64,000 nt of DNA, from the NCBI GenBank assembly GCA_031291035.1, contig JAISLI010000038.1, positions 62,001 to 126,000 of the forward strand. Direction: 5' to 3'. This DNA is from Desulfovibrio sp. Lineage in GTDB: Bacteria > Desulfobacterota > Desulfovibrionia > Desulfovibrionales > Desulfovibrionaceae. Under the pieces are notes generated by a model. That model ran no database searches. It saw only the letters and a list, made by a program, of their open reading frames with translations, and had not been told where the DNA came from. This document shows positions 24,267-32,783 of the stretch, one piece after another; positions within the stretch are counted from its first letter, which is position 1, and every line of letters begins with the position of its first letter. Made by a program: the position numbers and the translations under genes.

Positions 24267-26618
24267 TTACATCATGTTCACCGGATCAATGTCGAGATCT
24301 ATCCGCAACACGCCGCCCTTGTCGCGCGCTCCCGCCCAAAAATACAATTGCCGCAGGTCGGGCCAGTTTTGCCCCTTGAGCAGACAGTGGAAGCGCCGCC
24401 GCCCGCGCAGGAGAGACAGGGGCGCCGGGGCCGGCCCCAGCACGCGCACCCCCAGGGCTTTGCCGCGCGCGCGCACGGCGGCGGCCACCTCGCCGAGGAC
24501 GGCGGGGCCGGCGCTGTCGCCGGCCGCGAAGGAAATGCGCAGGAGGGCGAGACGCACAAAAGGAGGATACCCGCGCAGACGGCGGCGCTCCAGCTCCTCC
24601 GCGTAAAACCCCTCCGCATCGCCGTCGCGCACGTAGCGCCAGCAGTAATGCTCCGTGTCCCGCGTCTGAATCAGCACGCGGCCGGGCTTTTCCCCCCTGC
24701 CGGCGCGCCCTGCGGCCTGCACGAGCAGTTGAAAGGTGCGTTCCGCCGCCCGGTAATCCGGCAGATTGAGGCCCAGATCGCCGTCTGCCGCCACCACCAG
24801 CGTTACCCGCGGAAAGTGGTGTCCTTTGGAAAGCATCTGCGTTCCTACCAGAACAGGGGACTCCTGCCGGGCGAAGGCCGACAGAATTTCCTCCATCCGG
24901 TCGGGACGGCGCGCGCTGTCTCTGTCCAGACGCAGAACGGGGCCGCCCGCCAGGGTGGCGAGCCTCTCCGCGAGCCGTTCCGTGCCTTCCCCCAGGGGAA
25001 GGAAATTCATGCCCCTGCAGTACAGACAGGGGGAGGGAAACGGTTCGGCGTGTCCGCAATAGTGGCAGACCAGCTTTTCACGCCCCTTGTGGTAGGTCAG
25101 GCCGATTTCGCACTGCGGGCAGCGTTGCGTCCGGCCGCACTCAAGACAGTACACAAGGGGGGCGTATCCTCGCCGGTTGAGCAGCACGACGGCCTGTTCC
25201 CCCTTCGCTAGGGTCCGCCGCAGGGCATCTTCGCTCTCCGGGGCCAGCATGCCGTCCGCTTCGGCAAAAAGACCGACGTTGCGCAAATTCACCATTTCCA
25301 CCGGCGGCAGGGGGCGGTTCGTCACGCGGCGGGGCAGGCGCAGCACGGGCAGGACGCCGGTGCGCGCCGCATGCCACGTTTTCAAATCCGGCGTGGCGGA
25401 GGCGAGCAGCAGAAGCCCGCGATTCTCCCGCATTCTGAACCAGGCCAGCTCCCTGGCATGGTAGAACAGCTTTTCGTCCTGCTTGTAGGAGGCGTCGTGT
25501 TCCTCGTCCAGCACAATGCAGCCCGGGTGCGAAACCGGCAAAAACAGGGCCGACCGCGTACCCACGACAAGGCAGCCATCCTCCCGCGCTCCGAGCTCCC
25601 TGTAAACGGCCTCGCGGCGCGCGGCGGACTGGTAGCCGTGGTATAAAAAAATCGGCGCGCCCGGCAGGGCGCCGGCCGCGTCGCGTTTCAGCTTTTGGGC
25701 GAGGGCCACTTCCGGAGCAAGCAGGAGCATGCTTTTGCCCCGCGCTAGGCAGGCTTTGGCGAGTTCCAGATAGACCGCCGTCTTGCCGCTGCCGGTCACC
25801 CCGAACAGCAGCCGGGAATGCGGGCCGGCCTCGTCTAGGGCCGCGAGCAGGTCCGCTACGGCGGCGGCCTGCCCGGCGTTGAGTTCAAAGGGGAAAGGCG
25901 GCGAGGGGAGAATCCCGTCATGTTCGTCCCCGGCCTTCTCCCCCCGCTCAAGGGCGACGTGCCCGGCCGCCGCGAGCGCGCGTAGGGGGTGCGCGGCCCG
26001 CGGGCCAAGCCGCCGCAGCAGGTTACGGCGGGGCGTCGGGCCGTGTTCGTGCAAAAACTCCAGCACCGCCAACTGCCGCGCCGCGCCGGGGCGCACCGGC
26101 CACGGCGGGTCCGCGCGCAGAACGCACAATTCCTCCTCCGCCGCATCCTCGCCCGTCGAGAGCAGGCGGACGCCGCCCGCGCACATCTCCCGCGCCAGCC
26201 GGGCGCGTTCGCCGGGCGGCAGCCGCTGGACATGGCTCAGGGAAAAGGTTTCGCCTCTCCCGCCGCAAAGCCGCCGCAGGCGGATTTTTGTCGAACGCAG
26301 CCCCTTGGGCAGCACATGCCCCAGAATGCGCCCCACCGTCAGCCCTTGGCGCAAGGCCATGTCCTGAAGCATCAGGAGCAGTTCGGGCCGCGCTAGGGGA
26401 GACGTTTCCAAGGGCCAGCAAAGGGGCTTGCAGACGGCGCCCTCCGGCAGGCCGGATGTGTCCTTCAGCGCCAGAAGCAGGCCTGCCCGGTGCCCCCGGC
26501 CGCCGAGGGGCGCGGCGACGCGCAGGCCGGGCCGCCAGAGTTCCGCCGGGAACTCCGGGGGAATTTCATAGGTCAGGACGCTGTACGGGGGGCTTAACAG
26601 GGCGATGTCGGCAAACAT
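24267..26618 (-). CDS. priA: primosomal helicase PriA
   Basis: A 783-residue DNA helicase that reloads the replicative helicase at stalled forks. The N-terminal 3'-DNA-binding domain (ALLSPPYSVLTYEIP) is present. Walker A is GVTGSGKT and the DEAH-type motif II reads LDEEHD. The PriA zinc sites follow in the stretch CLECGRTQRCPQCEIGL to CHYCGHAEPFPSPCLYC. Helicase C motifs include QAAGRAGRGEKPG. Length and motifs are normal. It is transcribed away from the glycosyltransferase cluster, and the 258-base gap upstream is mostly occupied by a multi-hairpin repeat. Confidence 0.95.
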   Translation of the reverse strand: MFADIALLSPPYSVLTYEIPPEFPAELWRPGLRVAAPLGGRGHRAGLLLALKDTSGLPEGAVCKPLCWPLETSPLARPELLLMLQDMALRQGLTVGRILGHVLPKGLRSTKIRLRRLCGGRGETFSLSHVQRLPPGERARLAREMCAGGVRLLSTGEDAAEEELCVLRADPPWPVRPGAARQLAVLEFLHEHGPTPRRNLLRRLGPRAAHPLRALAAAGHVALERGEKAGDEHDGILPSPPFPFELNAGQAAAVADLLAALDEAGPHSRLLFGVTGSGKTAVYLELAKACLARGKSMLLLAPEVALAQKLKRDAAGALPGAPIFLYHGYQSAARREAVYRELGAREDGCLVVGTRSALFLPVSHPGCIVLDEEHDASYKQDEKLFYHARELAWFRMRENRGLLLLASATPDLKTWHAARTGVLPVLRLPRRVTNRPLPPVEMVNLRNVGLFAEADGMLAPESEDALRRTLAKGEQAVVLLNRRGYAPLVYCLECGRTQRCPQCEIGLTYHKGREKLVCHYCGHAEPFPSPCLYCRGMNFLPLGEGTERLAERLATLAGGPVLRLDRDSARRPDRMEEILSAFARQESPVLVGTQMLSKGHHFPRVTLVVAADGDLGLNLPDYRAAERTFQLLVQAAGRAGRGEKPGRVLIQTRDTEHYCWRYVRDGDAEGFYAEELERRRLRGYPPFVRLALLRISFAAGDSAGPAVLGEVAAAVRARGKALGVRVLGPAPAPLSLLRGRRRFHCLLKGQNWPDLRQLYFWAGARDKGGVLRIDLDIDPVNMM

Positions 26619-26726
26619 GGCGGCAGCATACGCCCTGCCGGTCCGGCGGGCAAGAACGGCTTCCGGCGGAACGGCGAAAAAATTTTGTTGCCAAACGCGC
26701 GGTTATGGCATAAGTCTAAAAAAATT

Positions 26727-26855
26727 CTAGAGCAGTTCAACTTTGAAAAAGTTGGACTGCTCTGCAAGGATTTGCCCGCAAATCCTTGCCGCGAGATTGT
26801 CGCAAGGCGGATTTGCTCCGCCGCAAGCGACAATCTCAAAGCGAAATTGCTCTAA
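26727..26855. repeat. three-hairpin intergenic repeat with imperfect terminal inverted repeats (MITE-like)
   Basis: About 129 bases fold into three consecutive hairpins: 26729-26763 (15-base arms with one G-U-compatible difference), 26764-26789 (perfect 12-base arms, GCAAGGATTTGC, two-base loop) and 26793-26837 (11-base outer arms GAGATTGTCGC plus an inner GGCGGA/TCCGCC). The ends form an imperfect inverted repeat, TAGAGCAGTT versus AATTGCTCTA. It sits between the divergent priA and glycosyltransferase genes. A weaker, partly matching sequence occurs near 44461-44500. Confidence 0.75.
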
Positions 26856-26876
26856 AGTCCGCAACGGGAGAGCCGC

Positions 26877-28505
26877 ATGCATCCGGACTATTTCAAACTC
26901 TTCGGCATACCCGCGGAATTGTCCTTGTTGACAATTGACGAAAAAATCACCTACGTCAACATGATCAAGCGCCTGTTCGTGCTTGAGGGGCCTTTGGCCA
27001 CGACCTTCGCCAACTCTCTCTCCACGGATCCCGCCTTTGACGGCTCGGAACAGGCCCAGCAGACCTTTCTGCACTGCATCGCCCGCGCAAGCCACGCTCT
27101 GCCGCTACGCGCGGAAATTCTGGATATTCTGCAAAAAATCTCGCCTGACGCGCAACGGGCGCGCCATCTGGAAATACTGGACAAGCTCGCCCTGCCCCCG
27201 GCGCTGGACGGCAAAACCTACAAAAACGACTTGCGGGAAGAGGAAGCCGACGACGCATATTCCGCCCTGCTGGACACGCTGACCAAAAACCCGGCGCATG
27301 TCGGCGCGGCCGACGGCCTGCTGCGGCTGGATTACGCCCTCGGCCGCGAGCCTTCCGCTTGGCTTGACCGCTTTCATTGCCCGAACAGCCTTGCGGGAAT
27401 GTGGCGCTCCGCGCTCTTTCTGCACTACGCAAGGCGCGGGCGCTGGGAGGAGGCCCTGCCCCTGTGGGAACAAATCCCCGAAGAGGCCCGCACGCCCTAC
27501 ATGCGCGTTCACGCGGCGGACAATTACATCCTGGCGCGGGACAGGGCCGCCGGCATCAGGCTCCATACTTCGGCCCTGCGGCAGGACCCGTCGCTCCATC
27601 CGGTTGCTCTGCGTCTGGACGCCCTGGCCTCTCCGACCGCGCCGAGGGCGGAACTGCTGGCGGAAAAAAGGACAGCCATCTGCCTGTATTCCTGGAACAA
27701 AGGCGCGGTGCTGGAACAGACCCTGCGCGCTCTGGCCGAAACGGACACGGGGGCCTCGCCCGTGTTTGTCCTGCTCAACGGCTGCACGGACGACAGCTCC
27801 GCCCGCGTGGAAGCCCTGCGGGATATCTTTCCCGGACGGACGTACGAGATCATCCGTCTGCCCATAAACATCGGCGCGCCGGCGGCCCGCAACTGGCTCA
27901 TCCATCTGCCGCCGGTTCAGGCCTGCGACCATGCGGCCTTTATGGATGACGATGTGGTCATGCCCAAAGACTGGCTCATACGCTATCTCACGGAAATGGA
28001 AAAAGACCCCCGCAACGCGGTGGTGGGCTGCAAGGTAGTGTTTCCGCCGGAAGGGAGAGACGCGCCGACGCTTCAATACTTGTTCAGAAATGTGAACATG
28101 GTCACCGCGCGCCACGGTCTTCTCAAACTGACCATAACCGAACCGGCCCAGGGGATGCGCGACACCGGACTGTACTCCTTCACGCGGCGCTGCCTGAGCG
28201 TCATGGGCTGCCTGCACCTGCTGCGGATGAGCGCCCTGCGGGACGCCGGGGATTTTGACATACGCTTCTCCCCTTCCCAGGTGGACGACATTGACCATGA
28301 CCTCTGCCTCGCCCTGAAAGGCTGGAACATCATCTATTGCGGCGAGGTGACCTGCGAGCATCACCAGAACTCCGGCTTGGGCACAAACAGGGGCGCGCGG
28401 CTTTCCCAGGCCTCTGTCGGCAGCATACTGGGCAACGACGTGAAGCTGAATTTCAAGCACGAGGTGAACCTTCCCGCGCTGGCGCGGCTGGCGGCGGGAT
28501 TGTGA
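26877..28505 (+). CDS. family 2 glycosyltransferase with long helical N-terminal region
   Basis: A 542-residue cytoplasmic protein. Residues 1-255 are alpha-helical and repeat-like (YSALLDTLTKNPAHVGAADG), unlike standard GT2 enzymes. From about residue 262 a GT-A fold begins (TAICLYSWNKGAVLEQTLRA, VFVLLNGCTDDSSA), with the DxD-like AFMDDDVVMPKDW for metal/nucleotide sugar and a later QVDDIDHDLCLALKGW. GGGAG lies about eight bases before the ATG. It is the first gene of the glycan cluster and is followed by a second GT2 gene 34 bases on. Sugar and acceptor unknown. Confidence 0.85.
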   Translation: MHPDYFKLFGIPAELSLLTIDEKITYVNMIKRLFVLEGPLATTFANSLSTDPAFDGSEQAQQTFLHCIARASHALPLRAEILDILQKISPDAQRARHLEILDKLALPPALDGKTYKNDLREEEADDAYSALLDTLTKNPAHVGAADGLLRLDYALGREPSAWLDRFHCPNSLAGMWRSALFLHYARRGRWEEALPLWEQIPEEARTPYMRVHAADNYILARDRAAGIRLHTSALRQDPSLHPVALRLDALASPTAPRAELLAEKRTAICLYSWNKGAVLEQTLRALAETDTGASPVFVLLNGCTDDSSARVEALRDIFPGRTYEIIRLPINIGAPAARNWLIHLPPVQACDHAAFMDDDVVMPKDWLIRYLTEMEKDPRNAVVGCKVVFPPEGRDAPTLQYLFRNVNMVTARHGLLKLTITEPAQGMRDTGLYSFTRRCLSVMGCLHLLRMSALRDAGDFDIRFSPSQVDDIDHDLCLALKGWNIIYCGEVTCEHHQNSGLGTNRGARLSQASVGSILGNDVKLNFKHEVNLPALARLAAGL

Positions 28506-28539
28506 GCAAGAGAAAACATGTTACCGTCTCTGGCGAAGC

Positions 28540-29541
28540 ATGTCAGTAACCATCATCATCCCGGCATACAACGTCGCTGACAACCTTCGCTCCACGCTGG
28601 ACAGCATTTGTGCGAACACGCTGGTACGCCAAATTATCATTGTGGATGATTGCTCAACTGACAATACTCTTGCTGTCATCAGGCATTATGCCGACACTGA
28701 CCACCGAATACAACTGCTGCGCACAGCAACGAATTCCGGTGCAGGAGTTGCGCGCAATCTGGCCATTCCCCATATTACAGAACAATATTGTGCGTTCATT
28801 GACGCTGACGACACAGTAACCGAAATAGATGCGGCCGCAAAACTGCTGGACGGCACAAAGGCTGATTTTCTCGTTTACAAATGGTACTATAGTGATATGT
28901 ATGGCAAAAGCACCAGTACGCGTATGGCGGAGAGCGACGAATTTCTCTGGGGAAAAGTTTTGCGCGGTAAACGCACACTGCAGACAAATGCGTTGCGACA
29001 TCCCTTGATTATGCGTACTCTCAACTTTCCTTGGAACAAAATATACAGAACGTCTTTTTTGCAAAAAAACAATATCAGCTTTTCAGAAACATTCGTCCAT
29101 AACGACAATCTGGCACACTGGATGTCTTATACGCTTGCGGCTTCTTTCATCCTGTGCAATTCATATTTGCTTGCCCACAAGGAAGATGCCCGACGAACGC
29201 AGATATCCACCCTGATGGACAGGCGACGCCTGCAACTTTTTACCGCTTTTGCAGACATAGACGCATTCTATCAGTTCGGTGCCCTCCATGCTGAATTTTA
29301 TCCCCATTTCGTCTGCTATAAGCGCGACCTTCTTGGTTGGTTCGGACCGCAGATTCAGGAGGTCGCGTTTGATGAGTTTTGTCAAAAAACCATGGAAACA
29401 TTTCGGAATGTCAGACACAGGCTGCTTGCATGGGTCAACTTGTTCGACCCTGCGGCAGCCGCGGATATTATTGCGCTACGCCACGACGCGAAGGCTTTTT
29501 TTCTGAAAAAAAGAGAAGAACGCGCGCATAATGCGCCGTGA
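28540..29541 (+). CDS. family 2 glycosyltransferase
   Basis: A 333-residue GT2 enzyme. The N-terminus SVTIIIPAYNVADNLRSTL and QIIIVDDCSTDNT are the nucleotide-sugar-binding part of the GT-A fold, and CAFIDADDTVTE holds the DxD metal motif. The C-terminal half (TSFLQKNNISFSETFVHNDN) is typical of capsule or LPS-type GT2 proteins. Its codon use is noticeably more AT-rich than its upstream neighbour, which suggests a separate origin. No strong ribosome binding site precedes the ATG. Confidence 0.88.
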   Translation: MSVTIIIPAYNVADNLRSTLDSICANTLVRQIIIVDDCSTDNTLAVIRHYADTDHRIQLLRTATNSGAGVARNLAIPHITEQYCAFIDADDTVTEIDAAAKLLDGTKADFLVYKWYYSDMYGKSTSTRMAESDEFLWGKVLRGKRTLQTNALRHPLIMRTLNFPWNKIYRTSFLQKNNISFSETFVHNDNLAHWMSYTLAASFILCNSYLLAHKEDARRTQISTLMDRRRLQLFTAFADIDAFYQFGALHAEFYPHFVCYKRDLLGWFGPQIQEVAFDEFCQKTMETFRNVRHRLLAWVNLFDPAAAADIIALRHDAKAFFLKKREERAHNAP

Positions 29542-29665
29542 AAAGGGAAAAATGCCCTGGGATTTCCCGGGCAAGTCAAGAATGATTATATGGCATGAAA
29601 TTTGCTGATTTCATTTATGCGTCAAAAAGCAAACCACATCCTGTGCCAGAACAAATGAAGGAACC

Positions 29666-30937
29666 ATGCGTATCGGCTTTGTCATCTGGTCGCTTTTTCA
29701 CGTCAAAGGCGGCCTTGAGCGTCTGGGAGCGAATCTTGCCCATGCCATGAGGGAACGCGGACATGAGTGCATCGTGTTTCATCAGGGCGCCGGAGTCGGC
29801 TGTCCCCTGTATCCATTGCCCGACGACGTAAAAACAGTTGATCTTGCTCTGGACAGACATCACGCCGGATCACTGCGCCAGGCGCGGCGCCGCTTGCTGG
29901 AGCAGATGCCGGACGCGCTCTGCGCCATGTTTTCCTGGGATGACCTGCTCTGGTTCCCCGCGCTCTGCAACAACACGGGAATCCCTCTGCTGATTTCGGA
30001 ACACAGTGTCCCCGGTGTCATAGAAAGGGAACGCTGGAACCGCTATGAGCGCCTTGCCTGCATGGCCGGGGCTGATTCCATACATCTGCTCAACAGGGCC
30101 TTTCTGGCTTCCCTGCCCGATTTTCTCAAAGAACGGGCCACAGTCATCCCCAATCCCGCTGAACCGCCGGCCGCCGTTGACTGGAAAAGAGAGGACGCGC
30201 CGCGTAAACGCCTGCTGGCGGCGGGCAGGCTTGAGGACGGGTGCAAGCAGTTTTCCCTGCTTATACAGGCTTTCGCTCTGCTCGCGCCGGCCTTCCCGGA
30301 CTGGGATCTGCGCGTTTGCGGCGACGGCGGCGACAGGGGGAACTATGCGTCTCTGCTCGCGGCGCTTGGGCTTGCGCAGCGCGTCAGCCTGCCCGGCAGG
30401 ATTGACGACATGGACGCCGAATACGCGTCCGCCCATCTGTTCTGCGTTCCTTCGCGCTACGAGGGCTTTGGCCTTGCCGCGGTCGAAGCGCAGCGCTTTG
30501 CCCTGCCCGCTGTGGGCTTTGCGCAATGCGCCGGCGTGAATGAAATTGTCGTTCATGGGGAAAACGGCATTCTGGCCCCGGAAATGAACGCCCAAAATCT
30601 GGCCGCCTCCCTGCGCGTTCTAATGAAAGACGCCGCGCTTCGGCGGCGGATGGGCGAGCGCGGACAGGAATTGCTGGCGCGCTACGCACCGGAAAAAATT
30701 TACGGACAGTGGGAAGACCTGCTGGTGAAAACGGCCTCTGCCAAAAATCGGACGAAACTGCGTTGCCGGCCCCCTTCGGAACGGGAACGCGTGGAACTGG
30801 CCCTGCGGGAAGTGTTGTGCAGGGCGCGGCCCTTTGCCGGTCCGGCGTCCGAAGGTTATTTGCGGGATATTGACAGACAGGCGGCTTTGCCGGAGCAAGC
30901 GGCCGCCTTGTTTCAACGGGAAAAACTGAATGTCTGA
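29666..30937 (+). CDS. family 4 glycosyltransferase
   Basis: A 423-residue GT-B-fold glycosyltransferase. The N-terminal domain has WSLFHVKGGLERLGANLAHA, the typical acceptor-side glycine loop, and the C-terminal domain has GRLEDGCKQFSLLIQAFALL, SLPGRIDDMDAEYASAHLF and the donor motif PSRYEGFGLAAVEAQRFALP (E-x7-E). A Lys/Arg-rich tail of about 60 residues follows the fold. AAGGA lies before the ATG. It overlaps the next GT2 gene by eight bases, so both are in one transcript. Confidence 0.9.
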   Translation: MRIGFVIWSLFHVKGGLERLGANLAHAMRERGHECIVFHQGAGVGCPLYPLPDDVKTVDLALDRHHAGSLRQARRRLLEQMPDALCAMFSWDDLLWFPALCNNTGIPLLISEHSVPGVIERERWNRYERLACMAGADSIHLLNRAFLASLPDFLKERATVIPNPAEPPAAVDWKREDAPRKRLLAAGRLEDGCKQFSLLIQAFALLAPAFPDWDLRVCGDGGDRGNYASLLAALGLAQRVSLPGRIDDMDAEYASAHLFCVPSRYEGFGLAAVEAQRFALPAVGFAQCAGVNEIVVHGENGILAPEMNAQNLAASLRVLMKDAALRRRMGERGQELLARYAPEKIYGQWEDLLVKTASAKNRTKLRCRPPSERERVELALREVLCRARPFAGPASEGYLRDIDRQAALPEQAAALFQREKLNV

Positions 30938-31901
30938 AGAACTTTCCGTCATCATGTGCGCCCGCAATGAGGAACGCCATATCGCCGGGGCCGTCAAAAG
31001 CCTGCAACTCGCCGCGCATCCTGAATGGGAACTCATTATTGTTGACGATTCCTCAACAGACAGGACAGGCGCGGTCATAGAACAGTTCCGCAAAAAACTG
31101 CCGAACATCAGAACCCATCGTTTTGATGTCAATATGGGTCAGGGCATCGCCCGTAATTTCGGTCTTATGCTCGCCAAGGGGGAGTATCTGGCTTTTCTGG
31201 ACGCGGACGACTATGTGCACGCGGACAAATTGCAAACGCATGTGGCCCTTGCCCGGACAAAAAACGTGGACATACTCGCCGGCGGGCACAGGCGCATTTA
31301 TGACGTCGGGGAGAAAAGCTGTCCCGCTCCGGAGGGGGAATATCCCGGCCGTGTTGCCGCGGCGTTGTATCTGGCGCGCGAATTCGCCTCATGGGGTTCC
31401 TGCTTCCATTTGTTCAAACGCGGGCATATTCTGCGAAACGCCTGTTTTTTCACCCCACATTTTTATTATGAGGACGTCGTCTTCTGCGTCAATGCTTTTT
31501 ATAAAGCTTCAAATGTGTTATCCCTGAAGGAAGGATTTTATGTATATCGTTGCAATAACCAGTCAACAACGCGCATAAACACAAATTCACAACTTCATCT
31601 GCTGAGTTCCGCGCGTTTGTATTTTGACATCGCACAATTTATTAATACCGTATCCAATGCCGGATTATATTCCGCCGCGTTCAATAAAATATGTGAAATA
31701 CTTGTCAACGAGCATTTTCCAAAAATGCTTCCTGTTCTGAAATACGGCGGGAATTTGCGTGATCCTGAATTCTATAACACGTTTATTTCCTATATCAACT
31801 GTAAAAAATCGCTGTTCTCCGATTCCGTTTTACACGTCGTATCCTCTCAATGTACGAAAAATGATGATGTTTTAAAACAGATTGAGCGGGTATCCGCATA
31901 A
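30930..31901 (+). CDS. family 2 glycosyltransferase
   Basis: A 323-residue GT2 enzyme: LSVIMCARNEERHIAGAVKS, ELIIVDDSSTDRTGAVIEQF and LAFLDADDYVHADKL with the DxD motif. The C-terminal part (HFYYEDVVFCVNAFYKASNV) matches GT2 proteins of capsule clusters. The second half is more AT-rich than the first. It overlaps the GT4 gene upstream by eight bases. Confidence 0.88.
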   Translation: MSEELSVIMCARNEERHIAGAVKSLQLAAHPEWELIIVDDSSTDRTGAVIEQFRKKLPNIRTHRFDVNMGQGIARNFGLMLAKGEYLAFLDADDYVHADKLQTHVALARTKNVDILAGGHRRIYDVGEKSCPAPEGEYPGRVAAALYLAREFASWGSCFHLFKRGHILRNACFFTPHFYYEDVVFCVNAFYKASNVLSLKEGFYVYRCNNQSTTRINTNSQLHLLSSARLYFDIAQFINTVSNAGLYSAAFNKICEILVNEHFPKMLPVLKYGGNLRDPEFYNTFISYINCKKSLFSDSVLHVVSSQCTKNDDVLKQIERVSA

Positions 31902-31917
31902 ACATCGCTGTCATGTG

Positions 31918-32661
31918 ATGAAATATTCAATTATTACAGCAACATATAATTCAGAGGCGTTTCTTGGGCGCACCCTTGCCTCAATTTTGTCACAATCCTA
32001 TCCCAACTTTGAATGGGTGGTTCAGGATGGAGGATCAACAGACAACACATTGAATATTTTAAGAAAATATTCAGATAGTCGCATTAAAATCCACTCGGAG
32101 CCGGACACCGGCATCTACGACGCCTGGAACAAGGCGGTCGCGCGGGCCACGGGCGACTGGGCCATTTTTTTGGGTGGAGACGACTTTTTTTTGCATCAGG
32201 ATGTTCTGGTAAAATGTCACAGGCACATCCGGCGTCTGGACAAGCGGATTCTTTTTGCCTACGGCGCATTGATCTGGCTAAGGGGTGACAATGTTGAACG
32301 CAGACAATCCTACACGTTGCAAGAATTGTACACGCGCTTCTCGTATGGCGTGGGGTTTCCCTTCGCCGCCACGTTCATACGGTTACGCCTCTTGCGGCGA
32401 TACCCTTTTGACGCCGAACACTACAAAATCGCCGGAGACTATGATTTCGTGGCCAGATTTGTGACCCACGACAATGTGGCCCGTATTCCTGTAATGGCCG
32501 TAGGCATGGAAAAAGGCGGCGTGAGTTCAACCCCCAAATATCATTGTCTAATGCTTAACGAAGTATGCCGGGTTATGCATGAGCGCGTTTTGCCGCGTTC
32601 CAGCGAATTCATGCTCGGATGCTTTGAAAATTACTGGGAACAGGATGATCATCTGGAATAG
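31918..32661 (+). CDS. family 2 glycosyltransferase (WcaA/PGL-type)
   Basis: A 247-residue GT2 enzyme of the short type: MKYSIITATYNSEAFLGRTL, FEWVVQDGGSTDNTLNILRK, then SEPDTGIYDAWNKAVARATG, a signature shared with colanic-acid WcaE-like transferases, and IFLGGDDFF in place of a canonical DxD. I chose the ATG at 31918, since it gives the conserved start; an upstream TTG at 31882 would overlap the previous gene. The protein is complete. Confidence 0.87.
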   Translation: MKYSIITATYNSEAFLGRTLASILSQSYPNFEWVVQDGGSTDNTLNILRKYSDSRIKIHSEPDTGIYDAWNKAVARATGDWAIFLGGDDFFLHQDVLVKCHRHIRRLDKRILFAYGALIWLRGDNVERRQSYTLQELYTRFSYGVGFPFAATFIRLRLLRRYPFDAEHYKIAGDYDFVARFVTHDNVARIPVMAVGMEKGGVSSTPKYHCLMLNEVCRVMHERVLPRSSEFMLGCFENYWEQDDHLE

Positions 32662-32783
32662 GCAGGATGAGAAACGCAAACCCCACAGACGGTTCTCAAT
32701 TTGTTCAAAACTGGAAAAGAAATGGCTGCTCATAGTATCATAATGAAATCGTTAAGCTAAATTTAGTGACCGGAGTTCGTCAA

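Noticed and set aside
29553..29572. GCCC...GGGC hairpin after the second GT2 gene, possible terminator
   Set aside because: No T-run follows and a co-directional gene follows within about 100 bases.
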